Program-made: the position numbers and the translations under genes
The notes under the pieces: generated by a model
What the model was told of the DNA's origin: nothing
Databases searched by the model: none
What the model saw: only the letters and a program-made list of their open reading frames with translations
Assembly: GCA_900618795.1 (NCBI GenBank)
Contig: UYJD01000006.1
Coordinates: 135,550-199,549, forward strand
DNA length: 64,000 nt
DNA from: Cyanodermella asteris
Taxonomy: Eukaryota; Ascomycota; Lecanoromycetes; Ostropales; Stictidaceae
Direction: 5' to 3'
Shown: piece by piece, positions 40,722 to 52,778 of the stretch
Position numbering within the stretch: position 1 is the first letter of the stretch
Layout: every line of letters starts with the position of its first letter

Positions 40722-43412
40722 TTTGATAATGTGGGAGTGTGTGGTGGAGCGGGTGGATGGAACTGAAGTTGAGGATGGATTGATGGGACTAAAGTTGAGG
40801 ATGGGTTGATGGAGACAGATGCGTGGATGCGAAAGGAGAAAAGGACGAAAGAAGACGAATGGGTTATATACGTACTTCCAATACTGGGCTCGCCGTCATA
40901 AGCTGGGTCTCAGCGGCAGCCAAAGTCTCTGCTCGTCTCCACCTTGCGGAGTGGCAGGGCCCGACCAGGTTGGGGGCCAGCACGAAACAGGAGGTCCAGA
41001 TCAGTCAACGATTAACCATGGCCGCGTAAGTTCGATTAAGGGGTTTAAGCCCCGTAGGCCGGACAACTGATGTGAGTGGCGAGCTGCAGGAAAAAGCTGG
41101 AACAGGGAGACGCTCAGATGGGAAGTTCTCACGCTACGGGAAGCAAAGCACGCGCCCAGATCGAGCAACGATAGACAGGAGAATGATGAGATGCAGCCGC
41201 ATGGCAGGAGAGGCAAATCAAAAGCAGACGCAATTATTGTGTTTGTTTGTGCAGCAAAAAAATCTGTCAGGAGAGCGCTGAGACATGCGGTTGATTGGCA
41301 GCGCAAGTCGACGCGGGTGGTGAGGAGAGTTTTGTAATTGATGCTGTCATTGCATAACTGAGCATGGCGTGCTCCGTTCAACAGCTCTGCGATCAGACCG
41401 AGTAGCGGGAGCTTCCCCGGAAACATGCTTTTTGGCCAAAGGCGCTTTTCATGCCAGACGCAAATTTGACTTTCCGTTCGATCTCGGGCGTCTGGATCAT
41501 ATGAATGGAGCTGGCGATGCGCGGGCTACCGCTTTACCGCTTTGCCGCCCCAGGCGCTCATCACCATCCACACGAATGGCGTTATTCCCACCTCGTGAAC
41601 GACCCCAGTTCTTGCCTCTCGGTTTACCGGACCAGCCTTCTGCTTCTGGCTTCTCTGGGACACTTTCGTGCCTGAAGCTGTCAACCCAGATGGGGAGCTT
41701 GTGCCGCAGGTGGCGTTCCCGGCATTCCTCCAGGCGTGGCTGGAACAATTGACCTTCCTCTTGTCCATCTTTAATGATGGAATTGCAAAAGCCATATCAG
41801 TTCTCCTCATTCGATTGAGTGTTGTAGCGGGAATCCACAACAGCCACGTTTTCGTCCATCGACAGTTTCGTCATTTGGCGGACGATTGCGAATACCGAAG
41901 AGGAGGGAGAGCGTTGGGAAGAAGCGACATCGAATCACGCGAGTTCACCCCGAGTTCTCATGTGCTCTCTACAAGGGGCCTGAGAATCGTTGCTCGTCAC
42001 GTCCGTCGGAATCCACTTTGCGTGTAGGATCAATGCCTCTTTGGTCGCGGATCTAGTAGTAGGCTTGACGTCGAGGCACCTTTCGTCATCGCCGTCATAA
42101 GGATTCAGCTGTTCACCATGTCACGGCATCGCTTTTTCCGAGTAAACAAGATTTATGCAACGGCAGAATCTCGAACAGGACTAGGCAGATTGCATTATTA
42201 TCATTAACAGACAGGAATTCATCGAAGAACATAGACTTACTTAGCAGCCAAACTCAATCTACACGAGATGTAACAGGACGTGTAGGATCCCCGATCTTCA
42301 CGTGACTTTGCACATCAGCACGCGGATTAAGAAGTCCTACCTCGTTCCTGCAAGGATATGAACTGCAGAAGAATGGTTGTTAAACGATGCCTTGGCTGCA
42401 TTCACATCCAGGCTTGCGAGATAGCAATCAGAAGACTGCACTAAGATACAAACGACGCGCAGACCGAACAGTGTGGAGCAATAATGCTGAGGAGTAAACG
42501 AATTTCCAGCATTTGGAAATTTGGCGGAATAAACCTGAGCATACTTCGCCGGTGCGGACGAGCTAGCTCCACCTTAATTTAGCATTTCCAACCACTAACA
42601 CTGGTCGAAGTCCTTGAATTTCGATTGAGCAACAATGTTGATGTGACAAGTCCGTGCTACAGCTCCTGCTCTTACGGCATTGTATGCAGCCAACGCTCGG
42701 ATCCCCCGCCGGTATGTATTCAAAACTTAAGATATCCAGGCTTATTCAATACCACAAACTGCAACAGAGTCTCTCAACTCATGGGAATCCAATGACAAGG
42801 GGCCGTCAACATATATCATCTACGTTCTGGCGCATTGCTCGATGACCAGCTGCATACAACTGATTAATCCAAGCATAACGACGAGCTTATTGCATCTGCA
42901 AGTGGCGAATGTAATATCGTCATGTTGGTATTGAAGATACTCAATATGCTAAACTCGAGTTGAAGCAGCTATGTCGCTGTTCATTGGGTATGAGAGCGGT
43001 GAGGCCCCTAGTGGACCCCGCGGACCTTTGAGACTGCCCTTCTTTGGTTGCGTAAGTGAGGCTATGAAGCAGCGAGCCTCAATCAAGCTTGTCAGCTGAA
43101 AATTAGTCGTACGTCTGTTTGAGTACTGATATTTGGGTGGCGGGCGCAGAGCTTCCAGACGCTTGTGCAGCGCTGCTATCCAGATATGGTTCCGCGATAG
43201 GTAAATTCCAACGAGTCGGATATGTCAAGGCTGCAATTTGAGGCGATACATAACGCTCGCGTCATTGCAACCTATTCTGTCGAGTTGAAGACGTGGTAGG
43301 CCTCGGTTTTTCTGCCCCTATCATTGACGCAAGGATGCATCGAGTACCGACGATAGCGATCTCCAGGCATCATGTAAAGTCATGTCCTGGTTATGTATCA
43401 AAACACTCATGC
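40722..43412. other. Gene-poor stretch, 2.7 kb
   Basis: The left end holds the GPI-type gene promoter and the right end the UPF3 3' region. The middle (about 42050-43300) is relatively AT-rich with frequent stops on all frames. Frames near 41370-42027 on both strands overlap without a domain. No repeat or transposon end is recognised. Confidence 0.4.
40864..40870 (-). promoter_or_regulatory. TATA box (TATATAA) of the GPI-type gene
   Basis: TATATAA on the minus strand, 143 nt before the ATG at 40721, a normal distance for a fungal core promoter with a short leader. Confidence 0.5.
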
Positions 43413-45269
43413 TCAGGTCTTACCCTCCGCACCACCTGCAGTAGCCGGAGCTGCCTTATCCCCCGAGGCACCGGCACCTGACGAAGCTGACGCACCCTTA
43501 TCAGCTTTGCCGCCTCCACCTCTTCCGCCTCCACCCCGCGCTCTACCCGGACCTCGCCCTCCTCTTGGTCTGCTGCTCTGGGAAGATGTCTTAGTCTCCT
43601 TCCGCTCAAGGACCACGACCTGGCCCTGTGCGACCTTAACTGGACTCGCCGAGATCGCCTTACGCAAGCTCTCGGCGTCGGCAAAGTCGATATATGCAAA
43701 TTCCTTCTTCTTGTCAATTTCAACCTTTTTGATCTCGCCAAATGTCGCAAATGCCTCTTGTAAGAGTGGCTCTGTAATGCCTTGAGAGGCGTTGGCATGC
43801 TTAAGGAACGCTTGCGTGGACGGCGCAGAAGGTGTAGAAGGCGTCGAAGGTGTCGGTGTCGAGGGACTTACGGAAGCGACAGCAGGAGTGGCGGGCGCAG
43901 CGTTAGGAGTAGTCTTGATAGTTGGCGGGGCTGGAGGGTTCTTAGTTGGTTGATTGCGAGATGCGGCGGGTCCAGTCGGTGGCTGATTCTTAGGCTGAGA
44001 TTGGCTTGATGCAGATGGCGGATTGCTACTTGATGGCGTGGCCTTGCTCGTAATATCGGAAGTCCTCGGTGTGTCGGCAGCTGGTGCCGTGACTGATTGA
44101 GCAGTCTTGTTTTGGACATTCCCTGCAGTTGCTGCAATTCCCTGTGCTGAACCACCTGCTGTTGTAGCCTCGCCACGTCTTCGCCGCCCGGTGCCTGTCC
44201 CTAGACCAAGATCCCTCTGCAATAAATTCTTTGCCTCAGCCCCCACCTTGCCCCTCTTCCGCTCTGCTGGAGCCGTTGGTGGCGTTGATCGGCTATTTTC
44301 CGCAGTGACTGGCTGTGCTTTCGCTGCTTGGCTTCCAGGACTGGGCTGCGCCTTTGGCTGTTGTATAGCCGCTGCTTGCTTATTGAGGACCTTTACTGCA
44401 TCACGGGCAATCTTCTCGACCTGCCCTGCGGTGGTGGATTTCTTCTCTGCAGTTGGGGTTGGCGTTTCTTTCACATCCTTGGCTTTACCACCCTTCTCGT
44501 TGCTCTTAGTCTTTGAATCTTTAGATTCCTGGCGCGCCTGCTTTCCGCCCTTAGCCGGTGTGGCCTCCTTGCCTTTATTCGCCTTCTTATCGCGTAGATA
44601 CTGAACCAAGGGAGTTATTGTCTCACCGGCAGGCTGATTTTCTCTGTCTGCTCCGTCCAACGGCGCAGGCTTGACAACGGGATTCGTAAGCCCCTGCAGA
44701 AAATCAATGAATTCCGGATCCTGATCGATAGTGCCTTGTCTGGCATCCCTGCGGGGCTTAGCCGTAGGAACTCGACCGTATATTGCGAACTCGAGTGAGG
44801 GAGGCCCTAACAAACACGGGTCGTTGGCTGTGTTTTTCGCATCAGAAAAATCAGCTTCCTGGACAAGCGTCTGAAAGGGCGTGATAAATTCCGATTTCGT
44901 GAGATGAAGATAGGCTGTTCCTGGCCTCGAGTGTTTTGACATTCTTGACAGAATCAGCTCAGGCGTACGGGTGCATCTGTAGCGGGGCTAGACCTACTCC
45001 TTCGAGACCTTGCCTTCCTTGAATGACATCCAGTCCACTCTCTCGCCACCCAGTTTCCAGTCCTCCCCGAGAATCTTAACGAACTCGGCTTCGGTGAGCC
45101 CTGGTGGAAGGCGACGAATCTGGACTTTCAATCGGGCCGGTGCCGCTCTCGCAGGAGCCGAGTTCTGTGTTGGGGCCTGCTGGTTCTGGTTCTTAGAAGC
45201 ACCACTATTGGTTCGGCCATGAGGTTGACGGGCCATGACTACAGGTCTCGGTGGTGTTGGAGTCGTCAT
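43413..45269 (-). CDS. UPF3: Nonsense-mediated decay factor Upf3
   Basis: Two exons, 45269-44998 and 44943-43413 (54-nt intron, GTAGGT...GTCAAG), 600 aa. The Smg4/Upf3 domain spans the splice: LKVQIRRLPPGLTEAEFVKI in exon 1, then SRPGTAYLHLTKSEFI, SLEFAIYGRVP and QDPEFIDFLQ in exon 2 (about residues 45-190). A long Lys/Ala/Pro/Thr-rich linker follows. Near residues 467-535 is an RRM-like domain (EAFATFGEIKKVEIDKKKEFAYIDF), then an RGG-type Gly/Arg tail. Upf3 binds Upf2 and Upf1 in RNA surveillance. The intron acceptor is AAG rather than the usual C/TAG, so the splice is somewhat uncertain, but the joined frame (VSKEMSKHSRP) fits. A GTAAGA just before the stop could begin a further 3' intron. 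Confidence 0.9.
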
Positions 45270-45933
45270 GGTGTAGAGACAAATGTCTGCACAAAGTTCA
45301 ACAGAGACTCCTCGCAGTCGTCAAACCCGCAAGAGTAATCGTCAAGCTGAATGGTCAGAGTGGTATGACAGCAGATGAATGCTGCATGAGAAACCTGAAA
45401 GCCTTCTGATCACTGAGGTGACAGCAGCGTGTCTAAACTGTTCGGTTGTGAATGAAATGAAGTTTAATGATCCAAACCGCCTTCGACTTCGAATTGCTGA
45501 ACGAGCCGCCAAGCAAGAAATGTATGAAGAGTGGTCAAAATGATCAGAAGAAAGGAGCGTCAAGTTGGTCAAGTACATTTGAGTCTCAGGCTTCGATAAG
45601 GGCAGGTAGCTCCCGCAGATCGCGTGGTCCGGGCGGGAAGCCGTCAAGGCCCTGGCAGCAGCAATCAGCGTCGGCCATACCTAACGCCGGCCATCCCGCT
45701 CCCTGGCGCTGAGCTGATTGTCGAGATCGGACATGGGCAACCTCCCCATTCCTGTACATCATCAGCGCTACCTCTCGCAAGCTTGATGCTCTCTGCTCGC
45801 TGATGGGGAGATAAGGTACAACGATTGCTTGGGGCTTTCTCTCCGTTTCATTCACATTCCTCGACATCCTTCATCGTCCAACCTACGCCTTCCGTCTATT
45901 GCGCACCTCCACTTTCCACTTGCATCGCACATC
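45270..45933. promoter_or_regulatory. Shared upstream region of UPF3 and PPG1
   Basis: 664 bp between divergent start codons. The last 100 nt before PPG1 are strongly C/T-rich, typical of a leader. No clear TATA box. Confidence 0.4.
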
Positions 45934-47231
45934 ATGAATTCCAAGGTACCTCAGCCGGGTCCCGCCCGGTTGAAGCCGAACGCACAGCTCGACGAGTGGA
46001 TATCTGCGGCAAAACAGAACAAATACCTTAGTGAACGGCACATGAAAGAGCTATTCGAGATGGTCAAGGAGCTCCTTATTGAGGAGTCCAATTGTCAACC
46101 CGTGTCGACCCCGGTCACCATTTGCGGCGATATACACGGCCAGTTCTACGACCTTCTCGAGCTGTTTCGCGTTGCTGGGGGCATGCCCGGTGATCCGATA
46201 GCACAGCAGAAGACGGCGGAACGATCTCGAGGTATCTCGTCGGCCGACATCGAACCGCCCTCTATCATTACGGACCCGAAGGTTCGGAAGAAGATGAAGA
46301 GACCGCATTTGCCGGAGGAGAGCTCTATGAGTAGCGGGCAGGATACACCTGAACTAGGCTCTGATAATAGCAATGACGACAACACAGATGCCGAGGACGA
46401 GGGGCGAGGGCGGACGTCAGAAAGAGTAATGGGAGAAACAAAAGAGGGAGATCAGGGCCTTCCTGGGAACCAGAACTTCATTTTCATGGGCGACTTTGTG
46501 GACAGAGGTTATTTCAGTTTGGAGACATTAACATTGCTGCTCGTTCTGAAAGCCAAGTGAGTCTCATCCGCACGACGGGCGGTTCCGATCGCTAACGTGG
46601 TTAACTTAGATACCCCGAACGAATTACGTTAATCAGAGGAAACCACGAATCGCGCCAAATCACCCAAGTTTACGGCTTCTACGAGGAATGCATGACAAAA
46701 TACGGCAACCCATCAGTCTGGAAGGCCGCATGCCAGGTCTTCGATTTCCTCCCCTTGTCGGCAATCGTCGATGGCAAGGTCCTTTGTGTGCACGGGGGTC
46801 TCTCTCCGGAAGTCCGGACGCTCGACCAAATAAGAGTTGTCGCTCGAGCGCAAGAGATCCCCCACGAAGGCGCCTTTTGCGATCTCGTCTGGTCGGATCC
46901 CGAAGACGTCAATGCGTGGGCCGTCAGCCCGCGCGGCGCTGGATGGTTGTTTGGCGACCAGGTGGCGACCGAGTTCAACCACGTCAACAACCTGCAGCTG
47001 ATTGCGAGAGCACACCAGCTTGTGAACGAAGGCTTCAAGTGGCATTTCTCGGATAAGAGCGTGGTGACTGTGTGGAGCGCGCCGAACTATTGCTACCGTT
47101 GTGGAAACGTGGCGAGCATTATGAAGCTGGGCGAGAGTCTCGAGCCGGACTTTTCAATCTTCAGTGCGGTACCTGGAGATCAGCGTGCGCAGCCGACGGC
47201 CACCGGCCGACGGAATGACTACTTCCTGTAG
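45934..47231 (+). CDS. PPG1: PP2A-like Ser/Thr phosphatase Ppg1
   Basis: Two exons, 45934-46556 and 46610-47231 (53-nt intron), 414 aa. All PPP-family metal and catalytic motifs are present: GDIHGQ (about 64-69), GDFVDRG (186-192), RGNHESRQ (near 218), HGGLSP and [11 protein letters not shown], and the C-terminal DYFL that is carboxymethylated in PP2A relatives. N-terminal [22 protein letters not shown] and [11 protein letters not shown] fit Ppg1 rather than Pph21 or Sit4. About 90 residues, acidic and Ser-rich (about 88-178), separate GDIHGQ from GDFVDRG; most PP2A enzymes have only about 10 there. Yeast Ppg1 works with the Far complex, the STRIPAK equivalent. The ATG at 45934 follows a C/T-rich leader (CACATCATGAA). 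Confidence 0.92.
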
Positions 47232-47529
47232 ATGGTGTGATGAGTATTACGGCATATACTTCTGTACAATATTGTGGACTGCATACAGCATTGATGAATG
47301 GAACGATGATACCCATGACAAGACACAGCCTCACATGTGCAAGTTCCCCGATCGAGGAAGAACACGAAATGGTGAAGCTGATGGAGATGATACGTGAACT
47401 GCAGATGAATGCTCCCGAACTCCGTCACCCTCTTCGATAAGGTCGTCAGGCGTTCCTGTCCCCAAGAGCGCATATTGAAAATGTGCCGTCTATACAATTC
47501 CATTTGGCGTTCATCGTCAAGGCCGGTCC

Positions 47530-48274
47530 TCAATTCCGTAATGCTTCAAGGCGGCCTCTCATCTGCTCGAGATCGGCCTCCGTTTCCTCTTCCTCGTCCA
47601 CAGCTGCCGTATCTTCCAGCTTGTCCGCCGGCACACTTGGCACCTTGGAGGTTCGATCTTTGAGCACTTCGCCCAAAACTTTGTCAACCTCCTCCTCAGC
47701 TTCTTCATCCTCAAGACCATCCATGCCTTCCGAGTCCGGGATCATGTCCCCTACCATCTCTTCAATAATGCCAGCCTTCATCAACTCATTACTCAACTCC
47801 CGCATCGTACCAGTAAGTTCCGGCAATCTGACTAGCGAATTAACGTCCCGCATGATCGTGGCACTCGCTTTTATCGATCCCTCAATCTTCCGTACGCTGA
47901 AGGCTTCCTGGACTTGCATCTGCACGGACTTGAGCTGGGCTTTTGACGTTGCGAGGCGCTGTTGCTGTCGCCGGATTCTGATCAACTCCTTGGCAAATGT
48001 GCGTGTTTCGTTGGCGGCGGATTTGGCTTGTGATGGGTTCTTCTGACCGCGTTTTGAAGCTTGGACGATGAGGTTTCTCGTCTTCGTTTCGATGGTCTTG
48101 AGACCTTGCATGTCGCGGTTGAGGGCTCTTTCGTTTTTCCTCATGAGCTCGTTACATTTCCGCACCTATGAAGCAACGACCGAAGTCAGCGGGGGATTCT
48201 GATCATGCGTTGAGAGCGCAGCGCACCTGAGCCTGGGGGTCAGGCTTCCAGAAGACTGCTTTAATTGTCTCCAT
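47530..48274 (-). CDS. VPS24: ESCRT-III subunit Vps24/CHMP3
   Basis: Two exons, 48274-48227 and 48165-47530 (61-nt intron, GTGCGC...CATAG), 227 aa. The tiny first exon gives METIKAVFWKPDPQAQ, matching the short Vps24 lead before VRKCNELMRKNERALNRD. The Snf7-type basic helices occupy about residues 17-140, then an acidic C-terminal half (DEEAEEEVDKVLGEV) ending in a MIM1-like helix (LEQMRGRLEALRN) for Vps4 binding. Vps24 co-polymerises with Vps2 on endosomes in membrane scission. It is convergent with PPG1 (298 bp apart), and its promoter faces the p23 gene. Confidence 0.93.
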
Positions 48275-48943
48275 GGTTGCGGTGAGCGGTGTCGCAGGGA
48301 CAGCTCCTCGATGACCCTATATCGGGATTGGTGTTTAGGACGGCCTCCAAATGGCCTCAAGTCGCATGCTATTATCGGCCCATGGAGGACAACAGGTGGT
48401 GCCTGAAGGGAAGTCGACACCGAAGTCGAAGGCACCCAAGTCACTTGAATCGGCGGGGTGACGTCGCGCCGGGCGGACAAACCGCTCGCGGGGCTGAGCT
48501 GGGCGGGAGCTCGCAGCTGATTCCAGCGTAAGGACAATGGATGCTGTGCGCCAGCAGCTGTAGAATGTGATTGTGTAGAGCGTATACAGTTGCAGGCTTC
48601 CCCCGAGCGACGGGTACACCGCCCGTTGCGCCAGGCGAGTGGGATCGGGAAAGGCGCATCATTGGGTGGATGTTTGCATCACTGGAGGAATCAAGCTGCG
48701 ATTTCTACAAGCTTCCAAAAGATGCGCTAGGGCTGCCCTCTTCTTGCCTCTGTCTTTCCAATCGACCTCTGCAACTTCCCAGCCACCACACCTTGACCCT
48801 GTACATTGCTTAGAACGGCCTTGTACTTGATAGATTGATCTGCTTGGTTTTTGTCCATCCATTGCAGCACTGAACGACCCGACCCCAGCTCCCTCTCAGC
48901 CTCTTTTCACAGTCATCCTCAAAACTCACAACAACAATTCAAA
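48275..48943. promoter_or_regulatory. Shared upstream region of VPS24 and the p23 gene
   Basis: 669 bp between divergent start codons. An A/C-rich leader (CAACAATTCAAAATG) precedes the p23 start. I could not identify a convincing heat-shock element. Confidence 0.4.
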
Positions 48944-49694
48944 ATGCCTTCTTCTTCACCCGAGCAGCCCCCAGAGGGTAGGTCTACAATCACTCCGAAA
49001 TCAAGACACAACTGACATGCTATAGTCACCTGGGCGCAGCGATCCTCCGCCACCGACCCTGCCCGCAACTTCCTTTACTTGACCATCAACGCCCCCGACG
49101 TCGACGAGTCAACCCTGAAACTCGACATTCAACCAACACACATCGACTTCACCGGCTTCAGCAAGACCAAGAAGCTCAACTACAAGGTCAAGCTCGACTT
49201 CTTCGCCGAGATCGACCCCACCGAGTCCAAAAGCAAGGCATCGGCCCGAGGCGTCGACCTGGTCCTGCGAAAGAAGGAGGCCAAGGAAGAGTTCTGGCCG
49301 CGACTGACCAAGGAGAAGGTCAAGCTCCACTTTCTGCGTACCGACTTCGACAAGTGGGTCGATGAGGATGAGCAGGATGAGAAGGAGGAGGGCGACCCGT
49401 ATGCTGATATGATGGGCGCTGGCGGAATGCCCGGCATGGGTGGTGATATGGGAGGCATGGGCGGTGGAATGGGCGGAATTGGTGAGTCAACTTTACCGAC
49501 ATCATTCGAATGTGACTAACTTGAATTCAGACTTCTCAAAGCTGGCTGGCATGCAGGGCATGGAAGGTCTTGGCGGAGCTCCTGGCGCTGGAGGCGAGGA
49601 AGACGATGAGGAAGATGATGACGACCTGCCTGATCTCGAGGACGACGCCAAGAGCGGTGAAGCTGGCAAGGCCAAGATTGAAGAGGTGTCGTAG
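48944..49694 (+). CDS. Hsp90 co-chaperone p23 (Sba1/Wos2)
   Basis: Three exons, 48944-48977, 49026-49481 and 49531-49694, 217 aa. Introns are 48 and 49 nt with GTAGGT and GTGAGT donors. The CS domain covers about residues 12-115: VTWAQRSSATDPARNFLYLT, LDIQPTHIDFTGFSKTKKLNY and the p23 signature FWPRLTKEKVK. A Gly/Met-rich stretch (GGMPGMGGDMGGMGGGMGG) and an acidic tail follow. p23 binds the ATP-closed Hsp90 dimer and slows its ATPase, in cytosol and nucleus. The first exon codes only 11 residues plus one base. Family assignment is firm. Confidence 0.94.
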
Positions 49695-52600
49695 ACGTCC
49701 AAATGCGAACAACGGAAGGACGTCTAGGAAACAATGCAAAGCGTGCGGCTACTGGAGCAGCTTTCGACCATCGAAACGACTGAAACGTGTGATGTGAAAT
49801 GACACAGTCTCTCGATTCCGTTGAATCATGAGTGGGCTCTGATGTTCACAAAGTATTCATGACTTGTTCTATGTACTTGACAGCCTTCTGATCGCTCCGG
49901 TGGAAAAACACAATATCCGAATGTCCATATCATTTAAAATTTCTTCGAACCGGAGCGTTTCGAAAGATACTGAAGTGCTAGCACAGTATGAAAATTCCCG
50001 TGTCTTCTACTGCACAGGAGTCTCCAGCAACAGACGTACCAAAGAAGACTTTGTGGGTTCGTAACATGATATAGGTTTCGGGAACGGCAGTAGCCACAGA
50101 TCGTAATGAGACTTCCAGGTCCTGCAGAAGTGTATCCACATAGTCGCACTCGCGTATATAAATTTACAACGGAGGTGCGGATTGTGCACCATTCTTGCGA
50201 ACCGGCCAATGAAGGATACCACAATGCTGCTTCGGCAGCGGAAAGACGACGCCCCGACTGCAGCCCAACCAAGCCGACATTAAAAACTTTGGGGACCTGG
50301 CACTTTTATCTTCAGCCTTGCGGACACCGCCGCAGGCCGACTACAGTACGCTCTTTCGAAGTTATGGCAACCAATATCGAGCCAAATATGAGACCATCAG
50401 CAGTACGACAATTCGTCGGGTAAGTCAAGATCAAACCTTGTCTTTATCCCCGCAGACCACATGCATCCATCCGCGTGGGAACGCAGTCCTTAGGTACCTA
50501 AATCATGCATGTCTTGGGAATGCGAACCCGAGCCTTGCTGGTGCGTCTTTATGTAACGAGTGCGACCGTCTTGACGTTCTCTCCATTTCATCTATGCAAC
50601 AACAACTCGTTTGTCGGTTGATCATAGGAGAGTGCCTCTGGCATCGGTGTCTTTGTCGCATCATCACAAAGTCCTGCAAGAGCCATCATTTGCCATGTCC
50701 TGCGCATACCGCCACACTCGCCTGTCGCGCGCCTCAGTATCGTTCTTCTTTCATTTGGAGTTTCCGGACCAAAGGCACCATCGCGGAAGCGTTTCTGCAG
50801 ATGCACCTGTAACGCAGACCGATGTTCTACGGTGCTTTGCCACCCAAGCCTTTGGTTGCAGGATCGAGGAAGGTGCTGAGGCGCTCTACAAGCGTTTGAG
50901 CACCCGCACCCGTCCTGAGCAGGGCAAGGAACCGTAATTTCCTTTGCGGCTTCTTGGGTATATCTGAATTATCGGCTTCGTGACTTGGTCGGGTCTGATC
51001 TGGCTGTATCCGCAGGCATCGAGAGCGCCTCCTGCAGGTACGCCGGCAAGCTTTTCACCGTACAGTGTGGTCAGAGCGTGGAAGAACATTAATTAAATTT
51101 GAGGGAATTTGCAGGAAGAGCTACTAAGAATACTGAGCAATGGTTTCACGATTAAGGTAATCTGGACGAAATGAATATAGAGCTTCAAGTGCTGTTGGGA
51201 AAGGTTCATTTTGATGACTATAATTGACCTTTTGTTGTATAGCGGAAGGGCAGGAGCGAGGGCCCAACGCTCAGAATAGAAGATGAGGGAGTACTACTGA
51301 CACCAACGTGAAGGTCATTGAGATGCAATATATACTCCTTTCGAATTTAACCGAACGCTGCTCGAACATGGCTGTACGCTGCACGAACAGGCAGCGCTTT
51401 TGAGCTGCTGCGGACTTGACAGTATCGACATAAACTGCGATGAGTTGGTAATTATCTAGAGCATTGACAGCTTGGCATTTCAGCCAAGAATATAGATATA
51501 GAGAGTACAGAACGAGAACGAGAGTGAGACGGAGTCGGAGGCCGGGACAGATGTCGTGGCCATGTTCAGATCTATATAGCTGAGATGCAAATCGTGCAAT
51601 TCTCATTCTTAAGGCTCCTTCAATCAAGGACGGCTCTTCCCATCACAGACGGCTGGTGTAAATCGAAAGCAAACGGACGACGGCGGTATGGATAGAACAG
51701 CTGCCGAATGAACCACGTGAAATCAGAGCCGTGGGTTCGATTTCCCTTGTGAAGCGGCGGCTTTGCACTTTCACCTAAATTCGATCGAGCTGAGCTACCT
51801 TGGACCAACAAAGTTGGATATCTGTGTCATCCGAATCCCGGTTGCGCCAGAATTGCGACTTCAACCGTTGGAGCCCGTCTACCACCATCCCTGCTGTCCG
51901 AAGTCGACGCTTATCTGTGCCACACTGGCAGGGGTTTTGGAGAACGTGCTTCTGCGCCCGATGACTGGACCGTTCGCTAACAAGCTCGCTGCGATCTGGG
52001 CTCGATGAATGCAAAAACATCTTTAGCATCAGATCTTGTCAGCCTGGCGCAAGCCCTCTTGCGTCTTCATTGGACATGCCGTTTGAGCTATAATTCTTAC
52101 CACACCCACCTTTATTCACAGTCAGACCAGTCTGTTCGGCTCGCGAAGCCACAGCAGAGCAATGGCCAAAATGGAACCCCTCTCCAGACCCACTTTACGC
52201 TCGACTCTGATCTTGAAGTGCGAGCGTGTTTCCGATTTACGTTGCATGCATCGATAGCGCAACAAGCCACGCGAGCACCACGCTTCGGCAGCCGTCTAGC
52301 CGTCCAGCCTCGCCATTCTGCGGCAACAACTGATACCCGTTCCGACAATGCACACACCGACGCCCACGTTGCTAACGACCCTTGTAGACTCCGAGTCTCC
52401 ATGATTCTGGGTGTCAGCTTCGAACATGATGCCTGTAACACCCTGGTGGCGTTCGAAGCGGGACCACTCCGACCATTCCTCTCGAGCGAACTCTTGATGT
52501 TGCTGATGTGACATGGAATATAAGCATTGCAGCTTTGGCTGACATCTCTTGCGTTATTGTTTTTATGTAGTCCATTGTCCTGCCATTCTTCTTCCTCTTC

Positions 52601-52778
52601 TTCTTGTTGAATTTGATTGTGCGCTTGCTCCCTGATGTAGCAGTTGTCTTGACTTGTACTCTGTCAGCGCGATGGTCTAAGCGTCCAACAATATCGAAGC
52701 AAGTCTTTGTCTTGAAGCTACCCAGAGGCCCCCCATTTCAGCCAAGACCTGGATCGTAAGGAAGTACGACGAACAATC
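49695..52778. other. Gene-poor stretch, 3.1 kb
   Basis: Frames here reach 168 codons (52005-52511) but have no domain, signal peptide, splice partner or start context worth trusting. A GGTTCGATTTC near 51734 recalls a tRNA B box but no tRNA folds around it. The right end holds the promoter of the Pth11-like gene. Confidence 0.4.

Noticed and set aside
40321-40809. Plus-strand Ala/Glu/Pro-rich frame
   Set aside because: Mirror of the Ala/Ser/Gly repeats in the GPI-type gene, which has a signal peptide, an anchor tail and a TATA box.
43381-43440. Possible extra 3' intron of UPF3 starting GTAAGA
   Set aside because: It would replace the present stop with only a few residues (HDFT); nothing in the sequence requires it.
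51729-51745. GGTTCGATTTC resembling a tRNA B box
   Set aside because: The T stem does not pair, and no A box or acceptor stem is found at the right distance.
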